Shown here: positions 31,458-35,600 of the stretch, piece after piece
Layout of the letters: every line of letters starts with the position of its first letter
How positions within the stretch are numbered: the stretch's first letter is position 1
Source of the DNA: Pseudobdellovibrionaceae bacterium
Lineage (GTDB): Bacteria; Bdellovibrionota; Bdellovibrionia; Bdellovibrionales; UBA1609
Direction of reading: 5' to 3'
Assembly: GCA_020635075.1 (NCBI GenBank)
Contig: JACKAM010000005.1
Coordinates: forward strand, 1-35,600
Length of the DNA: 35,600 nt
Translations under genes and position numbers: made by a program
Notes under the pieces: model-generated
What the model was told of the DNA's origin: nothing
Seen by the model: only the letters and a program-made list of their open reading frames with translations
Database searches by the model: none

Positions 31458-33095
31458 TTGCCCCAGTCAGAAGTAAGAAATGTTGAGCGATGGTATCTGA
31501 TGCCGGCCTTTGTCGGCTGTAGGTACAGCTGTGAGTTTTGCTCGGATGTCGGCATGAAGCGGGAGGGAAACAAAGGAAAAATTGCTGAAGAACTCCAGAA
31601 AGCCCGATTCGGGGAGTACGATCGCATCGCCCTTAGCTGCAATTCCATCTTCGAGTCAGGAGGGAGGGACCTGGTCGCCAGTATCCTCCAAGCCGGTTGG
31701 CCTTTGGTGATACGGGTGAGCGAATCTTTGACCGCGGCCGACTACCGACTACTTTCCCGGTTGGTAGATCCCCAGGCGGTCAGCCTGGAGTTTGTTTTTA
31801 CCCAGTGGAATGAGAACACCGAATCATTGATCAAGGAAGTAGAAGAGAAATGGAATGTCGTTCAGTACATCTGGGTGGTGGACCGCATCGGAGGGCTCTT
31901 GGCACCCTTTGAGGCTCTGCCCAGAGAGAGATGGAAGAAACTACGGTTCTATTTCTGTTACAAGCGGGAGGCTGAAGACAAATACTACTCAGCTGGAGAA
32001 GTGGCCCGGGTTCTCGAGGATTTGTCTCTACGATATCCGGACCTAAAAATATCTCCTCCGGAGCAATACGAGATTTATCATCCAGAGAGTAATCCGGAAC
32101 GAGAAATGGACCCCGTCGTCGATCCGAATCTGCGACTTCGGCCTCGATCAGAAAAGCCACGGGTCAGTTATATTATCCCGACTTACAACAATGCGGCCCA
32201 TCTACTCACCACTTTGCGAAACATTGTCCGACAACAAACCAAAGTCCCCTATGAAGTCATTGTGGTTGACGATGGGAGTACAGACCAAACTGATAAAAGA
32301 TTAGCTCAGTGGTTGAGCCAACAGAACCTCGTCTGTGGGTTCACCTACCTTTACCTCCCTCGCTCCGGGAGTAGAAAGATGGGCGATAGTCAATTTCGTG
32401 CCGGGATTGCCCGCAATTTAGGGGTTAAATGGGCGGAGGGGGAGGTTCTGTGTTTCTTGGATTCAGACATTCTGATTCCTCCCTCCTATACAGATCACTT
32501 GGTTGATATTCATCAACATTACGATTTGATACAGCCTTGTCGCCTGCAAATTCAAAAGAGGTTTTCCTCTGGAACTCATCTGTGGGAGGACCTAGTACCT
32601 GGCCAGCACACTCAGGAAAAGAGAGGCGGCTATTGGGAAATGTTTCAAGCATATACTGAGGATTGGAACCAAACGCCCATGCGTTGGCGCTATGTCTCGA
32701 CGTTTTGTTTGTCGATTAAAAGAAAGCAATTTAAAGACCTTGGTTGGTTCCGCCGAACCTTTTTAGCTTACGGGTTTGAGGACACGGACTTGGGGTTTCG
32801 GGCTCACCGGGAGGGATTAAGATTCTATCTTAGTCCCCAGCGGGTCTTTCACTTGCATCATCCTTTTTTGCGCAGCGAGTACTTTCACAGCGCCCTTTTT
32901 AAGGACCTTTTGTTGTCGCGTTCTGTGCGAACACTTTTTTTGAATAATCTGAATGATGAGATTTTTCGCGCCCTTGAGATTTATTTCAATCGTGATTTAT
33001 TGAAGAATAAATGGAAGGATAAGTTGCGTGGACGATTACAAATCGCTTCTGCCCGCAGATGGAACCAACACTTACTCGGCCGCGAGGAGTCTTGA
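31458..33095 (+). CDS. radical SAM - family-2 glycosyltransferase fusion protein
   Basis: A 545-aa protein. TTG 31458 is chosen because GGAGG lies 5 bases upstream; the GTG at 31446 overlaps that site. Residues 21-28 are 'CRYSCEFC' (Cys21, 25, 28), a radical SAM site in a short domain of about 210 residues with no obvious GGEP motif. Residues about 236-471 are a GT2 domain: 'VSYIIPTYNNAAHLLTTLRN', 'VIVVDDGSTD', the metal motif 'FLDSDI' (Asp335, Asp337) and the catalytic 'YGFEDTDLGFR' (Glu441, Asp442). I do not know this fusion from characterised enzymes. It suggests that the sugar being transferred, or its acceptor, is also the radical substrate. Its end overlaps the methyltransferase gene by 68 bases. 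Confidence 0.85.
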   Translation: MPQSEVRNVERWYLMPAFVGCRYSCEFCSDVGMKREGNKGKIAEELQKARFGEYDRIALSCNSIFESGGRDLVASILQAGWPLVIRVSESLTAADYRLLSRLVDPQAVSLEFVFTQWNENTESLIKEVEEKWNVVQYIWVVDRIGGLLAPFEALPRERWKKLRFYFCYKREAEDKYYSAGEVARVLEDLSLRYPDLKISPPEQYEIYHPESNPEREMDPVVDPNLRLRPRSEKPRVSYIIPTYNNAAHLLTTLRNIVRQQTKVPYEVIVVDDGSTDQTDKRLAQWLSQQNLVCGFTYLYLPRSGSRKMGDSQFRAGIARNLGVKWAEGEVLCFLDSDILIPPSYTDHLVDIHQHYDLIQPCRLQIQKRFSSGTHLWEDLVPGQHTQEKRGGYWEMFQAYTEDWNQTPMRWRYVSTFCLSIKRKQFKDLGWFRRTFLAYGFEDTDLGFRAHREGLRFYLSPQRVFHLHHPFLRSEYFHSALFKDLLLSRSVRTLFLNNLNDEIFRALEIYFNRDLLKNKWKDKLRGRLQIASARRWNQHLLGREES

Positions 33096-33876
33096 ACTTC
33101 ATTGGCCGCCAGTAGCAGAAATCACCTGTCGCTCGGTCCTAAGGGTGGTGCGTGAGTTGATGGCAGCGGATGCTGGGGAAGTTCTGTTTACTGCCGTTCA
33201 AAAGTGGGCTTATGCCAATGACCAGGGTGATTATGGAACCTTTGTTCGGCGAATAAAAAAACTGGATCGCCAATATTACCCGCGGATGATTCAAGTTTTG
33301 TCGAACGGCCAAATCGAGTCCAAATTGTGGTTAATTGAAATGCTCAAGACCGTGCTGCCAGAGCGCCCCTATAATATATACCTTCTCGGCGGGTGGTATG
33401 GAATGTTGGGTTTGATGATGTTGTGGTTGATGCCTGGCCACTTTCGTCGCATGTGGAGCTTTGATATTGATCCCGAGTGTGAAAAGGTCATGGATATGAT
33501 TGCCCGTCAGCACTTGTGGGCAGAAAACTGGGAAATGAGGCCCGCGACCTTTGATATGTACCACCTTCCACTTGGTGCCCCGGACGGGTTAGATGAGGAG
33601 TTCCTGAGGTCCTTTTCCATTCCTGAGCAGGGTCCTGATATCATTATTAATACAAGTTGTGAGCATCTTCAGGAGTTCTCCCTGTGGTATGATCGGATCC
33701 CCAAAGGAAAAGTGGTTGTTTTGCAATCGAACAACTTCTTTGAATGGAAGGAACACGTTAACTGTGTCGATAGTATTCAGGCGTTTAAGGCCTCCGCACC
33801 GATGGACACGGTTTTGTATGAGGGCAGTATGAGCCTGCAGGACTATGAGCGATATATGCTCATTGGGGTCCGATAA
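33028..33876 (+). CDS. SAM-dependent methyltransferase-like protein
   Basis: A 282-aa protein. 'IYLLGGWYGMLGLMML' (117-132) replaces the usual glycine-rich motif I, 'SFDIDPECEKVMDMI' (144-158) is motif II with its acidic residue, and 'DIIINTSCEHL' (204-214) is in the motif IV position. This is a class I methyltransferase fold, though the substrate and even methyl transfer are unproven. The GTG start at 33028 has AGGA 8 bases upstream and lies 68 bases inside the preceding gene. A shorter version from ATG 33160 would avoid this but lacks a good ribosome site. The next gene follows after 16 bases. Confidence 0.72.
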   Translation: MDDYKSLLPADGTNTYSAARSLELHWPPVAEITCRSVLRVVRELMAADAGEVLFTAVQKWAYANDQGDYGTFVRRIKKLDRQYYPRMIQVLSNGQIESKLWLIEMLKTVLPERPYNIYLLGGWYGMLGLMMLWLMPGHFRRMWSFDIDPECEKVMDMIARQHLWAENWEMRPATFDMYHLPLGAPDGLDEEFLRSFSIPEQGPDIIINTSCEHLQEFSLWYDRIPKGKVVVLQSNNFFEWKEHVNCVDSIQAFKASAPMDTVLYEGSMSLQDYERYMLIGVR

Positions 33877-33892
33877 AATTGGAGTGATTTTG

Positions 33893-35308
33893 ATGACGAA
33901 TGTGGACGCACCGAGGATTGATGAGAATGAAGAGCTTCGGGCCGAGGCAATTAGCCCAACTTTTTGTATTCTTCCGTGGATTCACTTGAGCACCCGACCA
34001 AATGGACACCTGCGCCTGTGTTGTACGGCCAACGCCTCTTCTGTTGGGGCAACTCAGGACAAAAAGTATGGCGGTGAGGTGGGCATTCTCAAAAACGAGA
34101 ACGGCCGACCGGCGAACCTCAATAAAACAGACCTTTTGAGTGCCTGGAATAACCAGTATATGCGTGATGTTCGGCAGATGATGCTAAGGGGAGACATACC
34201 CGCATCCTGTCTAAAGTGTTTCAAGGAAGAGGAGGCGGGTCACCGCTCCAAGCGTAATTGGGAAACAGAATATTGGAGCAAGCGGGTGAGCTTGCGTCAC
34301 CTCGTCGAGGCCACGGACGAGGACGGAAGTGTTCCTCCCACAATCACCTATGTGGACCTTCGATTGGGAACAAAGTGCAACTTGAAATGTGTGATGTGTT
34401 CGCCCCATGACAGTTCCCTTTGGGTCGGGGACTGGAATCGTCTGTATCCACAGATCGAAAACCCGGAACTCAAAGATCTCATGCAGTGGCGTAACAAGGG
34501 AAAGGTGGATGGGGCCACCTATAACTGGCATGTAGACAATCAGGCGTTTTGGGACCAGCTATACGATCAATTGCCCAATATGCGCCAGTTGTACTTTGCT
34601 GGTGGTGAAGCAACGATCATTGAGGAACACTATACACTTTTAGAAGAATGCATTCGCCGAGGCCATGCTAATCATATTGAATTGCGATACAACAGTAATG
34701 GGATTGAGATTCCCGATCGTTTGCTCGAATTGTGGAATCACTTTCAGCGGGTGCGGTTTCACTTTAGCATCGACAGCCTTGGCGCGATGAATGACTACAT
34801 CCGCCACCCAAGCCAGTGGAAGGACATCGAGGCTCAGCTGCGTCGGCTTGACGCCACTCCCGATAACATCGAAGTGACGATCGCGTGTGCGATTCAGGTG
34901 CTGAACATTTTTTATCTACCAGATTTTATTAAATGGAAGTTGGAGCAGAAGTATCGAAAAATCAACCCATGGCCGTTGGGTGCGGGACTCATTAACGTTC
35001 ATTTAGTATATCATCCCGCTCATTTGAATATCAAAGTTCTTCCTCCTGAGTTTAAAGAGAAGGTCGCCAAAAAGTATGAGGAGTTTTATGGCTGGCTCGA
35101 AGATCGCTTTGCTGGGGATCAGGACTTTTTTGCCAGCCAGTACGGAATTTCCCGATTAAAGGGGTTGATTCGCTTTATGAAAGCCGAAGACTGGTCTCGG
35201 CGTATGCCCCAGCTCCGGGAATACATCCGTTTGATGGACGGTATTCGTGGTACGAATTTTAATGAGGTCTTTCCTGAGATGGCAGAGCTCCTTGAAGGGC
35301 CGGCCTAG
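33893..35308 (+). CDS. radical SAM protein with N-terminal twitch domain
   Basis: A 471-aa protein from ATG 33893 (GGAG about 9 bases upstream, start after the previous stop); the frame is open to 33845. The order is reversed compared with its neighbours. An auxiliary-cluster (twitch) domain comes first, with Cys25 in 'FCILPWIHLSTRPNG', Cys43-44 in 'LRLCC' and Cys106/Cys109 in 'SCLKC'. The radical SAM core follows with Cys162, Cys166 and Cys169 in 'CNLKCVMC' and 'FAGGEATI' as the SAM-binding motif. This layout matches the N-terminal-twitch radical SAM family described from sequence surveys; I know no established reaction for it. The stop overlaps the convergent gene at the right edge through a shared CTAG. 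Confidence 0.88.
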   Translation: MTNVDAPRIDENEELRAEAISPTFCILPWIHLSTRPNGHLRLCCTANASSVGATQDKKYGGEVGILKNENGRPANLNKTDLLSAWNNQYMRDVRQMMLRGDIPASCLKCFKEEEAGHRSKRNWETEYWSKRVSLRHLVEATDEDGSVPPTITYVDLRLGTKCNLKCVMCSPHDSSLWVGDWNRLYPQIENPELKDLMQWRNKGKVDGATYNWHVDNQAFWDQLYDQLPNMRQLYFAGGEATIIEEHYTLLEECIRRGHANHIELRYNSNGIEIPDRLLELWNHFQRVRFHFSIDSLGAMNDYIRHPSQWKDIEAQLRRLDATPDNIEVTIACAIQVLNIFYLPDFIKWKLEQKYRKINPWPLGAGLINVHLVYHPAHLNIKVLPPEFKEKVAKKYEEFYGWLEDRFAGDQDFFASQYGISRLKGLIRFMKAEDWSRRMPQLREYIRLMDGIRGTNFNEVFPEMAELLEGPA

Positions 35309-35600
35309 CGGAACTGAGCCTTAAAGGGATCAAACTTACGGCTACCGCAGGTTTTGGCGCAGACGTAAATCTTCCCCTCGGCAAAGGTGGGTTTTTCCCA
35401 TCCTCCGGGGATCAGCTTCTGGAAAAACTCGCCGTCGATGATTTCTGAGATTGGGCGTCGGCGACCGTCGAGGTCATCCAGCCCATTTGGCAACCGTCCA
35501 AGCAGGCTCCAGATTTCCCCAGTCTTAGGTTTGCGGTACCAAGGGTAGAGCTGATTTGCGGTCCAGCAACAAGGAAAGACATGGCCCTCGCCACTGACAT
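35305..35600 (-). CDS. C-terminal part of a further radical SAM protein (cut by right edge)
   Basis: The minus-strand frame is open from 35600 down to TAG 35307-35305, so the gene starts beyond the window. The visible 98 residues are 'VSGEGHVFPCCWTANQLYPW' at the start and 'IYVCAKTCGSRKF' near the end. This is the CC...CxxxC auxiliary-cluster region of the subfamily A proteins at 21663 and 24115 ('FPCCYLAN', 'WPCCWTGA', 'CARTCGD', 'CGRTCGS'). The ATG at 35493 is internal. It shows that the island continues to the right, with another opposing gene block. Confidence 0.82.
   Translation of the reverse strand, partial: VSGEGHVFPCCWTANQLYPWYRKPKTGEIWSLLGRLPNGLDDLDGRRRPISEIIDGEFFQKLIPGGWEKPTFAEGKIYVCAKTCGSRKFDPFKAQFR

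Overview
The window looks like chromosomal DNA of a Gram-negative bacterium. It carries a TonB-type energy transducer, a TonB-dependent receptor, an outer-membrane beta-barrel protein, several Sec-secreted proteins, a lipoprotein, a cytoplasmic NagZ and murein peptidases. Gene style and content suggest a predatory or delta-proteobacterial lineage such as Bdellovibrionota. That placement is inference; no rRNA, tRNA or marker gene fixes the taxon. I see no tRNA, rRNA, CRISPR array, integrase or recognisable insertion-sequence transposase.

Bases 1-13300 form an envelope/accessory region. The left edge holds the C-terminal end of a LAS-type (M15/M74-like) metallopeptidase followed by a small secreted protein. 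The same gene order recurs at 9429-13276 with a full 890-aa peptidase and two small secreted proteins, so this is a repeated module. Between the copies lie an M23 peptidase overlapping head-to-head with an outer-membrane protein gene, a 45-aa very basic protein, a decayed hipBA-like locus with a palindromic operator, and a trypsin-like lipoprotein. There is also an intact hipBA toxin-antitoxin pair between two 78-bp direct repeats. One of these repeats is the 3' end of the tonB-like gene, so the 1.9-kb hipBA unit looks like an insertion at that gene end.

Bases 13400-19450 are mostly on the minus strand. A secreted protein overlaps DppB- and DppC-type permease genes, followed by nagZ, a cobalamin riboswitch and a BtuB-like receptor. 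The permease and NagZ fit uptake and recycling of wall-derived peptides and sugars. The riboswitch identifies the receptor's likely ligand as a corrinoid.

Bases 19560-35600 hold the most unusual content. A TadG-like pseudopilin-anchor protein precedes an island with eight radical SAM proteins (one fused to a family-2 glycosyltransferase, one cut by the right edge), two paralogous short SDR enzymes, a stand-alone GT2, a methyltransferase, a 93-aa protein of unknown type and a secreted protein made of two similar halves. The genes sit in three blocks: plus 21663-25215, minus 29410-25212 and plus 29614-35308. Most junctions within them overlap by 1-4 bases, so the products are probably made in fixed ratios for one pathway. 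The enzyme set suggests building and radical-modifying a glycan, amino sugar or peptide displayed on or secreted from the cell surface. The product and substrate cannot be read from the sequence, and the island continues past the right edge.
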